A stretch of DNA of 33,281 nucleotides from Planctomycetota bacterium (GTDB lineage Bacteria > JAJVIF01 > JAPKYR01): contig JAUWTM010000024.1 of the NCBI GenBank assembly GCA_030614715.1, positions 1 through 33,281 on the forward strand, written 5' to 3'. The translations under genes and the position numbers were made by a program. Under the pieces are notes generated by a model that was not told the DNA's origin, did no database searches, and worked only from the letters and a program-made list of their open reading frames with translations. Shown piece after piece: positions 9,223 through 17,464 of the stretch (position 1 is the stretch's first letter; the number at the start of each line of letters is the position of its first letter).

Positions 9223-9720
9223 CTAACGCCAATATCTGAAATAACGTGAGTTCCAGTTGAAAACCGAATTCTCACCGAATTCCAGTCCCGACTTAACTAC
9301 GCCAAAGACAAGAAGCAGGATGATGACATAGAGCATGAATGTCAGGGGTTCATGCGTCCAGAGATAATATCCCAGCCACAGAAAACCAAGGACAACTAAG
9401 ATTTTGACTGTCAAAATAATCGCGCGACCTTTACGTCCGGAAAGCGGATCACCCCTGAAGCGGTCAGACTCAGGCAGCACCTGATCCGGATGAACCTCCT
9501 TGTTAAGCCTGTCGATGATGGGACCTGTCGATCCGGAATAAAGGGTCTGACGTTTTGTTCCCGAAGCTTCCTCTACTGGATTTTCAGGCACGTAGTAATC
9601 GGGCTTGACCTTTATTTTTCTGCGTTTAAACCGGGGAAGACCTGTTTCAGTGCAGGCCATTTTGTCCTGATCGTCATTGATCTGGAAGTCAACCTGAAGG
9701 TTTTCATCCTGGTCTGTCAC
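9223..9720 (-). CDS. Small two-helix membrane protein
   Basis: Unrecognised 165-residue protein that begins with GTG at 9720, preceded by AAGGA. The first ~98 residues are charged, with a basic patch FKRRKIKVK near 31-39. Hydrophobic segments follow at about 100-120 and 125-143, and the tail is rich in Tyr, Trp and Arg. It is immediately followed by the gene at 8721-9221 with a one-base gap, so the two are almost certainly co-translated. The lipid kinase gene lies 78 bp upstream on the same strand. Function cannot be inferred beyond an inner-membrane location. Confidence 0.7.
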   Translation of the reverse strand: MTDQDENLQVDFQINDDQDKMACTETGLPRFKRRKIKVKPDYYVPENPVEEASGTKRQTLYSGSTGPIIDRLNKEVHPDQVLPESDRFRGDPLSGRKGRAIILTVKILVVLGFLWLGYYLWTHEPLTFMLYVIILLLVFGVVKSGLEFGENSVFNWNSRYFRYWR

Positions 9721-9798
9721 TGAAATTCAGTCCTTTAATGCTGAACTCCCGCTATTCAGCAGACTGACGAATACAGAATTTAGTTGCGTGCGGTCAGG

Positions 9799-10740
9799 TC
9801 ACAGTTTCTCACGATTCAGCCACGACGTCCAGAGTGTAACGGCACCGGGAAGGCAGCGGATTTTTACAGGACCCTCGAACGAACGGTCGCCATCGGCTGC
9901 CACTCTCTGGTTGGGACTGCACCTGAGGACGATTTCCTTCGCGCGATGAATCTCGATTCCGTCAACTTCGGTATGGGTGCCCTTGAAGACGAGCTTCATG
10001 TAGGAGATGAATTTGAACTTGGACATTTTTTCGACGATGAGGATGTCGAATTCACCGTCGTTGGTTTTCGCGCCGGGTGCGACATTCATACCGGTGCCGA
10101 TGAACTCGTTGTTGCAGACAAGCACCCAGTACGCGTTGACATCGAGGTCCCACCTGTCCGTTGAAAGAGACACTTCCAGTGGGTACAGACGCATCAGGGT
10201 GAGCAGGAAGAGAACCTCGTAGCGTGCGGACATGAATTTCGGTGCCTTCTCGCGTGTCGCGAGGGTCTGTGAGTCCATGCCGACACCGACCGTGTTGATG
10301 AAATGCAGGCGACGCTGGTCGCGGGGTTTGCCGTCGTCGTCGATCGGCTCGACAATGCCGATATCGACCGGGGCCGGACGTCCGTTGACGATGTTTTCCG
10401 CGGCACCTTCGGGATCGCGGGGTGCTCCTGTCCCGCGGAAAAAATCATTGCCGCTGCCCAGGGGAAAAATTGCGAAGGGTAATTTCGAAGGCTCTTCGTT
10501 GGAGCCGATGGGAAGGTGCTGCACGGTGTGATGAATAGTCCCGTCACCTCCGGCGATAACAAGGAGCTCGTAGCCCTCGTCCGTCGCTGATTTTATCAGC
10601 TCCTCAGCATGTTGAGGGGATTCAGTTGTGATGGGGGTAGTGTCCCAGCCGACTTTTGCAAAGCGGTTGAGAGCAATGTCGACTACTTTCCTGCCGCCCT
10701 TGCCCCCGGAGTGCGGATTTTCAAGGAAAAGGACCTTCAT
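9799..10740 (-). CDS. Diacylglycerol kinase-family lipid kinase (YegS/DgkB type)
   Basis: Members of this family phosphorylate diacylglycerol or related lipids, or sphingoid bases, using ATP at the inner membrane. The 313 residues show the family pattern: ENPHSGGKGG at the N-terminus (phosphate loop), GGDGT at 64-68, and FPLGSGNDFFRGTG at 92-105. A C-terminal beta-sandwich region ends with the AADGD motif. The ATG at 10740 is 7 bp after the serpin stop on the same strand, so the two are probably one operon although no ribosome site is obvious. The exact lipid substrate cannot be told from sequence; recycling of diacylglycerol is the usual role. Confidence 0.9.
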   Translation of the reverse strand: MKVLFLENPHSGGKGGRKVVDIALNRFAKVGWDTTPITTESPQHAEELIKSATDEGYELLVIAGGDGTIHHTVQHLPIGSNEEPSKLPFAIFPLGSGNDFFRGTGAPRDPEGAAENIVNGRPAPVDIGIVEPIDDDGKPRDQRRLHFINTVGVGMDSQTLATREKAPKFMSARYEVLFLLTLMRLYPLEVSLSTDRWDLDVNAYWVLVCNNEFIGTGMNVAPGAKTNDGEFDILIVEKMSKFKFISYMKLVFKGTHTEVDGIEIHRAKEIVLRCSPNQRVAADGDRSFEGPVKIRCLPGAVTLWTSWLNREKL

Positions 10741-10747
10741 ACGCTTG

Positions 10748-12085
10748 TTACACCGATGGGTTCATTACCCGGCCCATGAACAGTATTGTTCTCGTGCTTC
10801 GTTCGACTATGAAATAGATAAACGGCCTGTCCGCCTTGAATTCAACGGGTTCCGGTGGATCTTCATCAGGCATCTCGGTAGTTTCCATCATGATTACGAC
10901 TGTCACCGCTGCCGCCTCGGTTCCCTCTTCATCGACAGCCACGAAAGCCTTGTGAATAATGCTTGAGATGAAGAGATCCCCTGCGGCGTTGTTCACCATG
11001 TTGGAGAATCCACCCATGAAGGCTGAAGGCATTCCCATCTGGGAGAGAATCTCGGAAAGCTCGAGCGAGGTCTCATACTCGAACTTTGGAAATGTCAGGT
11101 CAACAGGTCGCATGTTGAAGCTGTCGATGATTTCGGTGAAGAATCGAGGGCTGAGAATCTCTTCGACATTCCCAAACTCGCCTTCAGCCGGAAGCAGTAC
11201 GATCATGGACGCCTCCCAGCCGATATACGGCATCTCGATGGCCTGCCAGTTGTCACCTTCGCAGTACCGGATGTCATGTTCCATATGCATCATGGGGACG
11301 GGGAAGTCACCGTCAGCGAATGAATGGAAGGTCTCGTCACGGGTGTTGCTTTCGGAGAACTGTTCGGCCCAGTTGGCAAGGAAGTAAATCGCGTTCACGA
11401 GAGCCATCGCGGTCGCTGGAGTGATCGCACCCTGCGGGATGGCGTTCCGGATACGTCCCTCGGTTTTATCGTTAATCCATCCGTTAATGATACCGGTACT
11501 GCCGTCGGGATCATTGATGAAATCCATTAACGCAAGACCGGCTCCGTAATTCTGGGAAAGAGTATCGAGAAAATCGGGATTGGGATCGAAGGTCTGCTCC
11601 ATCCAGATCGAGTTGGTTATGTTGAGCGTGAAAGGTGTTGCATTCTCGTACCCGCGTGGAATTTCATCGCCCAGGCTCGACAGAGTCAGATCGAGGTTGT
11701 TGAAAGCCGGATGCAGAGAGGCATCGTCAAGCGTGAAATTCAGGACACCCGCCATTTCCTCCTTAGTCTGGCCGACAGCACCCGCATAAGTCATGGCAAG
11801 CGCAACTGAGATGCTGAACGGGGAGAAAATGAGGTTGTCGTTGCTCTGGACAAGCCACTGGTACAGGTGGAAAGCAAACTCGGAATTACCGTCCACGAGC
11901 TCCCCAACTTCATTCTCGCCAATCGATGGATCAGCGTCGCGCTCGATATCCGAATAGACGAAATAACTGTCGTATTCGGAATTCGTTCCCGCGCTGGCTG
12001 AAACATCGGTTTTGCAGGAGGTAAGGGCCGTCACGACAAATAATAAAAGTGCAGCGAAGGTAAAGTACCTGATTCCGTGATTCAT
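10748..12085 (-). CDS. Serpin-family protease inhibitor, lipoprotein
   Basis: Serpins trap serine or cysteine proteases by a conformational change after cleavage of a reactive loop. This 445-residue protein has a lipoprotein signal (LTSC, Cys24), so it is probably anchored in the envelope. Serpin landmarks are FSPFSISVALAMTYAGA near 90-106, the NAIYF strand, and the C-terminal DRPFIYFIVERSTRTILFMGRV. The hinge EEGTEAAAV starts at 386; its small residues are typical of inhibitory members. Counting the usual 17 residues from it puts the scissile bond near Thr402-Thr403, though this cannot be fixed from sequence alone. It lies next to an M16 protease and upstream of a lipid kinase. Confidence 0.95.
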   Translation of the reverse strand: MNHGIRYFTFAALLLFVVTALTSCKTDVSASAGTNSEYDSYFVYSDIERDADPSIGENEVGELVDGNSEFAFHLYQWLVQSNDNLIFSPFSISVALAMTYAGAVGQTKEEMAGVLNFTLDDASLHPAFNNLDLTLSSLGDEIPRGYENATPFTLNITNSIWMEQTFDPNPDFLDTLSQNYGAGLALMDFINDPDGSTGIINGWINDKTEGRIRNAIPQGAITPATAMALVNAIYFLANWAEQFSESNTRDETFHSFADGDFPVPMMHMEHDIRYCEGDNWQAIEMPYIGWEASMIVLLPAEGEFGNVEEILSPRFFTEIIDSFNMRPVDLTFPKFEYETSLELSEILSQMGMPSAFMGGFSNMVNNAAGDLFISSIIHKAFVAVDEEGTEAAAVTVVIMMETTEMPDEDPPEPVEFKADRPFIYFIVERSTRTILFMGRVMNPSV

Positions 12086-12152
12086 GGTTCCCTCCCAGGG
12101 ACAAGGTCAGCACGTTTATAAAGCAGGACACCAGGTAATGCCGGTTGAGGAA

Positions 12153-12181
12153 ATTGTATTAGCGATGTGAATTACAATCAA
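12153..12181 (-). promoter_or_regulatory. Sigma-70-type promoter of the serpin gene
   Basis: On the minus strand TTGATT (complement of 176-181 in the 12 kb block, that is 12176-12181) is followed after 17 bp by TACAAT (12153-12158). Transcription would begin near 12146, about 60 nt before the serpin ATG. The promoter lies in the 108-bp gap after the M16 protease gene. Confidence 0.6.
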
Positions 12182-12193
12182 GGAAAGTACAAG

Positions 12194-13534
12194 TTATTTT
12201 TTCGAGTTATTGTTCGAACGTCCCTTCAACCGTCGGATGGACTTGATCTGCTCTTCAATTTCCCTGATTTTGTCGCCATTCTCAAACCTCGACAGTGCTC
12301 CGACAGCCGGACCACCGTTTTTAAACACTTTCCGGGCGGCTTTGGCTACGTCGCCTGCAGTAACAGCATCGAGCTTCTGAATGACCTCATCGTGTTTGAG
12401 AAGACGGTTGAAAAACAGTGAGGACATGGCATTACGGATCATGCGCGACGAAGTCGATTCGAGTCCAAGCGCCCAGTGACCTCGGAGGAAGAGCTTCGTG
12501 TCGGCCAGCTCACGCTTACCGGGTCCATCGTCCGCGAGACGCCGCATAACCCGAAGGCAAAGCTTTAACACGGTAAGGAGGTTTTCCTCCTTCATGCCGG
12601 CTTCGATTGAGAACAAGCCTCCCTTCCTGAACGGCTGGTGCGCGGAATCGATGGAGTAGACAAGCCCACGCTTCTCGCGTATCTCCTGGAAGAGACGGCT
12701 CATCATTCCACCCGCGAGAATTGCATCGAGGAGGCTGAAAGAGTACCTCTCGGGGTCCAGGATGCTGGTCGACGGGAACCCGATTATCAATGCGGCCTGT
12801 TCAACGTCCTTGGATATAACCGTCACCGCGGGAGTAAACACCGGGGCTTTCGGTTGACGTTTTCTCTGTAATTTCCTGCAGGGGTACCGTGCAAGCCGTT
12901 TTTCGAGAAGGGTTTGCGCACGGTCGGGATCGATGCCGCCTGCGATCGATGCCACCAGCCTGCCCTGGTGGTAGTTCCTGCGATGATAATCGAGGATGGC
13001 TTTTCGATTGAAAGAGACGATGTTTTCCTCAGATCCAAGGATGGGACGCCCATACGGAGTGTTTCCGTGCACCGAGGCCAGATAACGGTCATAAAGAGCC
13101 TGACCCGGATCGTCCTCGTTCATGTTGATTTCCTCGAGGATGACTCCCTTTTCGCGCTCAAGTGCCTCCTTTTCGAAAACGGGATTGAACACGAGATCAG
13201 TTAATACATCGAAGGCCAGGTCGAGACGTTTCGCGGCGACGCGGCAGTAAAAATATGTGACTTCGCGACCGGTAGAGGCGTTGATGATCCCGCCCACCCT
13301 CTCGATCGACTTGACGATTGCCTTTGCGGATCGCTTCTTCGAGCCCTTGAAAAGCATGTGCTCGATAAAGTGACTGATACCGTTAACACTTCTCGATTCC
13401 TGCACAGCACCTACCGGCAGAAAGAAACCCAGGGTGAAACTTTCCATGCTGGGCATGCGTTCGACTGCCAGGGTACCGCCGTTCGACAGGTTTCGGATTT
13501 CAGCGAAGTAGTCTTGAGGTTTGGTTTTTGACAT
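12194..13534 (-). CDS. M16 family zinc metallopeptidase
   Basis: This is a pitrilysin/processing-peptidase-like protease of 446 residues. The inverted zinc motif HFIEH (55-59) and a third ligand in VILEEI (near 134-135, about 76 residues later) are all present, so it should be catalytically active. A C-terminal non-catalytic half follows (residues ~180-430), as in single-unit M16B enzymes. The ATG at 13534 gives the usual short leader before the domain. Two upstream in-frame starts at 13618 and 13597 are possible, and the latter has AGGTGG before it. No signal peptide is seen from the chosen start, so a cytosolic location is likely. It follows the beta-propeller lipoprotein and precedes the serpin. 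Confidence 0.92.
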   Translation of the reverse strand: MSKTKPQDYFAEIRNLSNGGTLAVERMPSMESFTLGFFLPVGAVQESRSVNGISHFIEHMLFKGSKKRSAKAIVKSIERVGGIINASTGREVTYFYCRVAAKRLDLAFDVLTDLVFNPVFEKEALEREKGVILEEINMNEDDPGQALYDRYLASVHGNTPYGRPILGSEENIVSFNRKAILDYHRRNYHQGRLVASIAGGIDPDRAQTLLEKRLARYPCRKLQRKRQPKAPVFTPAVTVISKDVEQAALIIGFPSTSILDPERYSFSLLDAILAGGMMSRLFQEIREKRGLVYSIDSAHQPFRKGGLFSIEAGMKEENLLTVLKLCLRVMRRLADDGPGKRELADTKLFLRGHWALGLESTSSRMIRNAMSSLFFNRLLKHDEVIQKLDAVTAGDVAKAARKVFKNGGPAVGALSRFENGDKIREIEEQIKSIRRLKGRSNNNSKK

Positions 13535-13639
13535 GAATTGCAGCTTATTTCTCACTTTGGTTTGTGTATCAAAGCGAGAATAATATCGAACATTCATCAC
13601 CAATGCCACCTGAGCCATCAACGCACAGTGTTTTACCAG

Positions 13640-15841
13640 TCACCACGTACCATCGGGCATCAGTTTCATCAGGTACGCATCCGTGTCACCCGCGGAGGTG
13701 TGTTCATCGGTTGTCGACCCGGGATCGAAGTCGACAGTGTTCTCGAAACTGCCAGCTATGTAAAAATTCCCGCTGCTGTCGACAGCCGCGCCACCTGTGT
13801 AGGATTCACCTGCGGAACTATCACCAATATATCCCCAGGCAGGTGAGCCGTCTGAATACAGCATTTCGAGATAGATCTGCGGCCAGAAAAGGTCGTATGA
13901 ATTCAGCCACTCCTGAACAACTAGGACACCGGCACCGCTTGAGACAAGGTCCCTTCCAAGGTAATACGCGTGATACCCGGCGGACCCGTCCCAGGTACTC
14001 ACCCATTGCTGGTCACCGATATCATCGAATTTGTTGACGAATATCGAATTCATCGGGTAGGCATAATGCTCATCGATTCCCGGACCGGGATCGAAGTCAA
14101 CTGCGAATATAAAGCTGCCCATGATATAGACGTTATCCATTGTATCAATGGCGATCGCTGTACCGGGATTGGATGGCCATGTGTGCTGATATTTAAAGGA
14201 CTCCGACAGAGGATCGTACTTGATGAGAAAAGCCTTCTCATCAGTCTCGCCGGTGAAGAGAACCATGCCCGATCCATCGACCGCAACTCCCCTGCCGATA
14301 TCATCAGCCGTATAGCCCCAAGTGGTTAACCAGGTGAAATTACCCGCAGAATCAAAGCAGACCACGAATACGTCGTGCTCATCAATCGCTGTAGCTTCAG
14401 TGGTACCAGTACCGGGATCGAAATCGTAAGTGCCTTTAAATCCGGAAGTAATGTATAGATTGTCAAGCGGATCGAGAGCTATCCCAATGTAATCGTCATG
14501 GCTGTCCATGCCGAACGTGTAAAGCCATTCAAAGTTACCGTCTGAATCGAACCTGCTTATGAAGAGATCACGTCCTCCTGCGGACGATGCAGTCTGTTCG
14601 GCTGTGCCGGGATCGAAGTCCACCGTGTCGGAGAAAGAACCGGCCACATAGATATCACCTGTGCTGTCCACAGCGATATCCAGACTAACGTCCTCGCCTG
14701 TGCCGCCCCATGTGAGTGTCCATAAGTAGTTCCCGTAGGAGTCGTATTTACCGAGACAGACATCGGTTAGTCCTTCCGATGTGATGTTCTCCTCAGCGGA
14801 TGTTGGATCGAAATCGGCGATCCCATCGAAGCTGCCCGTGACATACGCATAGCCGCTTGAATCGCAGGCAACCTGCGATGCAGTCTCGGATGTCAAACCT
14901 CCCCACGTACGAACCCAGCCGCCTGTAGTTACATCGAGGACCTTTATGTTGTGGGTCCTTGTGACCGGGAAGTACGTATCGGAGTCGACAACCACCTGGA
15001 TGATTACATCTGTCGCTTCATCAACATCGTTTGCCATGAAGCTTGTAGAATCGCTGGTCGGGCTGGTGAAATCACCAGCTAACGCGGGATCGCAGGTCCA
15101 GGCATACGTGATGCCGGTGTCACCGCTCGCGGTTACACTGAACGAGATGGAGTTAAGCTCGTACAGGAAGTCATCCCCGGTGATATTGCTGACGTTAAGT
15201 CCCCCTGAACCATCATCGCGGACGGTAATACTCAGGTCGCGAGTAACCGGACCGTAACTGTCAGAGTTGACTGCAACTGAAATTACGACCGGGATATCGG
15301 CTGAAACCGAAGCAGCGTTGAATGAAGCCGTAGTAGTTGTCCCGTTTGTGAAGTCCCCGGCAGTTGCCGGATCAACTGACCAGTCGTATGTGATTCCAGT
15401 ATCTCCGGTCGCAACAACGCTGAAGTCAGCCGATGTATTTTCATCGACAGACAAGGGTCCGGCGATGCTTCCGACCGAGAGTCCTGTCACACCAGTGTCC
15501 TGAATGTAAACACCCATGGATTGCAATTCGGGTCCGGCATTGTCGGACATAATCAAAACGCGAAGTGAGACAAGGGTTTCCTGGTCGACATATCCCGCAT
15601 GGAAAGTAGCGAGTGAGGAGGTTCCGTTGGTGAAATTGCCTGCGGATGACGGCTCGCACGTCCAGAGGTAGGTGATACCGGTGTCCCCGGACACGATAAT
15701 CGAATATTCACCGGACGTATTTTCATCGAGGGATACGGGTCCGAAAATACTGCCTAAAAAAAGCGGGGTTGCATTTTTCGGGCAGCCGACCGCCAGCACA
15801 AGTGCCGTGATAGCAAGTAACCAAAGTAATTTAGTGTTCAT
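13640..15841 (-). CDS. Lipoprotein with three Ig-like repeats and an SBBP-type beta-propeller
   Basis: This 733-residue exported protein starts with a lipoprotein signal (LAVGC, Cys20). Residues ~30-118, 120-208 and 216-305 are three ~90-residue repeats, each with SGDTGITY-W or a close variant and AG-FT near its middle, resembling PKD or Ig-like folds. From ~308 to the end lie repeats of the SBBP beta-propeller kind, each with a DFDP(G) turn (five copies) and phrases such as YVAGSF and GNF-W. In the DNA the DFDP turns appear as near-identical GGATCGAA(G/A)TC units near 13722, 14089, 14414, 14610 and 14805. GGGAGGAAGG precedes the ATG. The role is unknown; such propellers usually bind ligands or proteins at the surface. 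Confidence 0.88.
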   Translation of the reverse strand: MNTKLLWLLAITALVLAVGCPKNATPLFLGSIFGPVSLDENTSGEYSIIVSGDTGITYLWTCEPSSAGNFTNGTSSLATFHAGYVDQETLVSLRVLIMSDNAGPELQSMGVYIQDTGVTGLSVGSIAGPLSVDENTSADFSVVATGDTGITYDWSVDPATAGDFTNGTTTTASFNAASVSADIPVVISVAVNSDSYGPVTRDLSITVRDDGSGGLNVSNITGDDFLYELNSISFSVTASGDTGITYAWTCDPALAGDFTSPTSDSTSFMANDVDEATDVIIQVVVDSDTYFPVTRTHNIKVLDVTTGGWVRTWGGLTSETASQVACDSSGYAYVTGSFDGIADFDPTSAEENITSEGLTDVCLGKYDSYGNYLWTLTWGGTGEDVSLDIAVDSTGDIYVAGSFSDTVDFDPGTAEQTASSAGGRDLFISRFDSDGNFEWLYTFGMDSHDDYIGIALDPLDNLYITSGFKGTYDFDPGTGTTEATAIDEHDVFVVCFDSAGNFTWLTTWGYTADDIGRGVAVDGSGMVLFTGETDEKAFLIKYDPLSESFKYQHTWPSNPGTAIAIDTMDNVYIMGSFIFAVDFDPGPGIDEHYAYPMNSIFVNKFDDIGDQQWVSTWDGSAGYHAYYLGRDLVSSGAGVLVVQEWLNSYDLFWPQIYLEMLYSDGSPAWGYIGDSSAGESYTGGAAVDSSGNFYIAGSFENTVDFDPGSTTDEHTSAGDTDAYLMKLMPDGTW

Positions 15842-15872
15842 GACCTTCCTCCCATCAGGCTTTATACAGATG

Positions 15873-15901
15873 ATTATTATTTACATAAGATGCGTTGTCA
15901 A
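15873..15901 (-). promoter_or_regulatory. Sigma-70-type promoter of the beta-propeller lipoprotein
   Basis: On the minus strand a consensus TTGACA (15896-15901) and AATAAT (15873-15878) are separated by 17 bp. Transcription would start near 15866, about 25 nt before the ATG, just including the strong ribosome site. Confidence 0.75.
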
Positions 15902-15940
15902 TCATCGTTGATATTACGGTGAGATTTTAGGGTTCCCGTC

Positions 15941-15969
15941 TTTACGCTGATGAGGCAGCGGAGTACAAT
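15941..15969 (+). promoter_or_regulatory. Candidate promoter of the GT4 gene
   Basis: TTTACG (15941-15946) and TACAAT (15964-15969) are 17 bp apart. Transcription would begin about five bases before the ATG at 15981, which would leave a leaderless or nearly leaderless message. This agrees with the lack of a ribosome site before that ATG. Confidence 0.4.
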
Positions 15970-15980
15970 CAGCTATACAG

Positions 15981-17087
15981 ATGGAACGACCGATTCGTGT
16001 AGGATTCGATGCCCAATCACTGACTGGCAAGTACCAGACAGGTCTCGGCATCTATGCCAAGAACATCGCACGGATCATGGAAAAACACCCCGAGACGATT
16101 AACCTGAAGATGTTATGGCCGAAGGGTCGGAAACCCTTCAGAAGGACAATGGAACGACTGACATGGGAGCAGTATTACCTCGTCATGGCTGCTCACCGTG
16201 AGGAAGTGGACATAATTCACATGCCGTGCTTCTCAGTACCGCGTTTCACAAGGCTCCCGAAGGTCGTAACGGCTCACGACCTGATCGTCATGAAGCAGCC
16301 GAAACTCATGGCTCCGGGCAGCAGATGGTATTTCTCGAAATGGATTCCATCGAGCTACCACAGCGCGGACCACGTCATCGCGGTATCGCAAGCAACAAAA
16401 GTCGATCTTGTCAATATACTGCAGATCCCCCCTGAAAAAATATCAGTTATCTATCACGGTGTAAATCCTGTCTATACCCGCGTCACCGACCCCCACGACA
16501 TCAACCGTATCAGGTTCAAGTATCACGCTCCGATGGAATTCTTCATGATGGTCGGGAGTTTCGAGCCGAGGAAGAACCACAAGGTGGCGATCGAAGCGTT
16601 CGCTAAGATCAAAGACGCGTCGGTGCAGTTGAAACTCCTGTTAATCGGGATTCCGAACGATTACCAGAGGAAGCTGATTGAGTTGGTTAAGGACATGGAT
16701 CTAACGGAGCAGGTACTCTTCCCGGGCTACATCCCGGACCCGGAAATTGCTGTCCTTTATTCCGTAGCAACCGCATACCTTTTCCCGTCCTCTGCGGAAG
16801 GATTCGGACTTCCGATAATCGAGGGAATGGCGACCGGATGTCCCATAATCGCGAGTGACCTGAATGTTTTCCATGAAATCGGGGGACAGGCAGTCTCCTA
16901 CGTGCCGATCGGTGATCACTCCAGCCTTTCCGAGGAGATGCTGAAAATGCACGAGGATCCGCCGTACAGGGCCACTTACGTGATCGAAGGCTTGTCGAGG
17001 TCGATGAAGTACAACTGGGAGCATGCTGCTGAGGAGACGTTGCGGGTATATTTAAAGGTGCTGACGAAGCACGGCGTTGATATCTAA
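15981..17087 (+). CDS. GT4-family glycosyltransferase
   Basis: This enzyme transfers a sugar from a nucleotide-sugar donor to a glycan or lipid acceptor with retention of configuration. The 368 residues show a GT-B fold pattern. The N-terminal domain begins IRVGFDAQSLTGKYQTGLGIYA and has TAHDLIVMKQPK near 97-108. The C-terminal domain begins at VGSFEPRKNH (191-200). The donor-site motif EGFGLPIIE (273-281) carries the two glutamates expected for GT4. It resembles mannosyltransferases of polysaccharide assembly, but donor and acceptor are not decidable. No transmembrane segment is seen. It stands alone, with no adjacent glycan-assembly genes. Confidence 0.93.
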   Translation: MERPIRVGFDAQSLTGKYQTGLGIYAKNIARIMEKHPETINLKMLWPKGRKPFRRTMERLTWEQYYLVMAAHREEVDIIHMPCFSVPRFTRLPKVVTAHDLIVMKQPKLMAPGSRWYFSKWIPSSYHSADHVIAVSQATKVDLVNILQIPPEKISVIYHGVNPVYTRVTDPHDINRIRFKYHAPMEFFMMVGSFEPRKNHKVAIEAFAKIKDASVQLKLLLIGIPNDYQRKLIELVKDMDLTEQVLFPGYIPDPEIAVLYSVATAYLFPSSAEGFGLPIIEGMATGCPIIASDLNVFHEIGGQAVSYVPIGDHSSLSEEMLKMHEDPPYRATYVIEGLSRSMKYNWEHAAEETLRVYLKVLTKHGVDI

Positions 17088-17330
17088 GCTGAGCCTATTT
17101 TCCCCCCGGCAAAATCCGATACACAATAGAACAGCGGTTTGATTATTTTCTTTTCCAGACGCACTGCGGCGCATTGCCATGCGTCGCTACGAGGGGGGGT
17201 AGGATTGGAAAGCTGGACGCACTGCCGTGCTGTGCTACGGGATTGTGCTTCAGGTTAATGGAAGGCTGGACGCACTGCGGCGCATTGCCATGCGTCGTTA
17301 CGGGAGTCAGGTCGTTAAAACAGGAGGGGG
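17088..17330. other. Non-coding, repeat-bearing intergenic stretch
   Basis: No gene is supported here. It contains three direct repeats with internal dyads, listed separately, and G-rich runs near 17191 and 17323. I see no terminator for the glycosyltransferase transcript. Confidence 0.6.
17158..17306. repeat. Three direct copies of a ~35-bp dyad-containing repeat
   Basis: Copies start at GACGCACTGC at 17158, 17216 and 17269. Copies 1 and 3 are nearly identical for about 33 bp and end GCGTCGYTACG; copy 2 is shortened and ends GTGCTACGGG. Copies 2 and 3 are also preceded by GCTG. In copies 1 and 3 the arms GACGCA and TGCGTC (for copy 1, 158-163 and 180-185 of the 17 kb block) can pair around an inner GGC/GCC pair, giving a two-step hairpin. 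This looks like a dispersed palindromic element of the REP kind. Confidence 0.7.
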
Positions 17331-17377
17331 TTGACTAGACGGCTATAGTATGGTATATATACTATAGTTCGCTATAG
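17331..17377 (+). promoter_or_regulatory. Promoter overlaid by CTATAG dyads
   Basis: TTGACT (17331-17336) and TATATA (17354-17359) are separated by 17 bp, giving a transcription start near 17366. A perfect 9-bp inverted repeat, CTATAGTAT (17343-17351) and ATACTATAG (17359-17367), covers the spacer and the -10. A third CTATAG follows at 17372-17377. The three hexamers are 19 and 10 bp apart, about two turns and one turn of the helix, as expected for an operator bound cooperatively. The binding protein is unknown. Confidence 0.5.
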
Positions 17378-17464
17378 GATTATAAAGGCTCCAGCGGATT
17401 CGACACCCCCGTATGCGGGGGCACGGCGCTTTGACGTCACCTGAATCCCGGGGCCTTTTTATTT
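17366..17464 (+). ncRNA. Candidate structured RNA: small RNA or attenuator leader
   Basis: A long imperfect stem closes the element: AAAGGCTCC (17384-17392) pairs with GGGGCCTTT (17450-17458) with one G-U pair, then GGATTC (17396-17401) pairs with GAATCC (17443-17448). A perfect 6-bp hairpin, CCCCCG/CGGGGG (17406-17411 and 17416-17421), sits inside it, with a possible third small stem at 17425-17438. The closing stem ends in TTTTTATTT, like an intrinsic terminator. With the promoter above, it would give a ~95-nt transcript. Downstream pairings compete with it: TCCCGG (17446-17451) with CCGGGA (17465-17470), and GCGGATT (17394-17400) with AATCCGC (17482-17488). It matches no riboswitch or small-RNA consensus I know. 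Confidence 0.45.

Noticed and set aside
17158-17306. Spaced repeats as a CRISPR array
   Set aside because: Only three imperfect copies, one truncated, with spacers of unequal length, and no cas gene nearby.
17384-17460. tmRNA-like 5' motif GGATTCGAC inside the structured RNA
   Set aside because: There is no tag reading frame, no T-arm and no CCA end, and the stretch ends in a terminator-like stem after about 95 nt, so it is too short for tmRNA. It also lacks the SRP RNA core motif.
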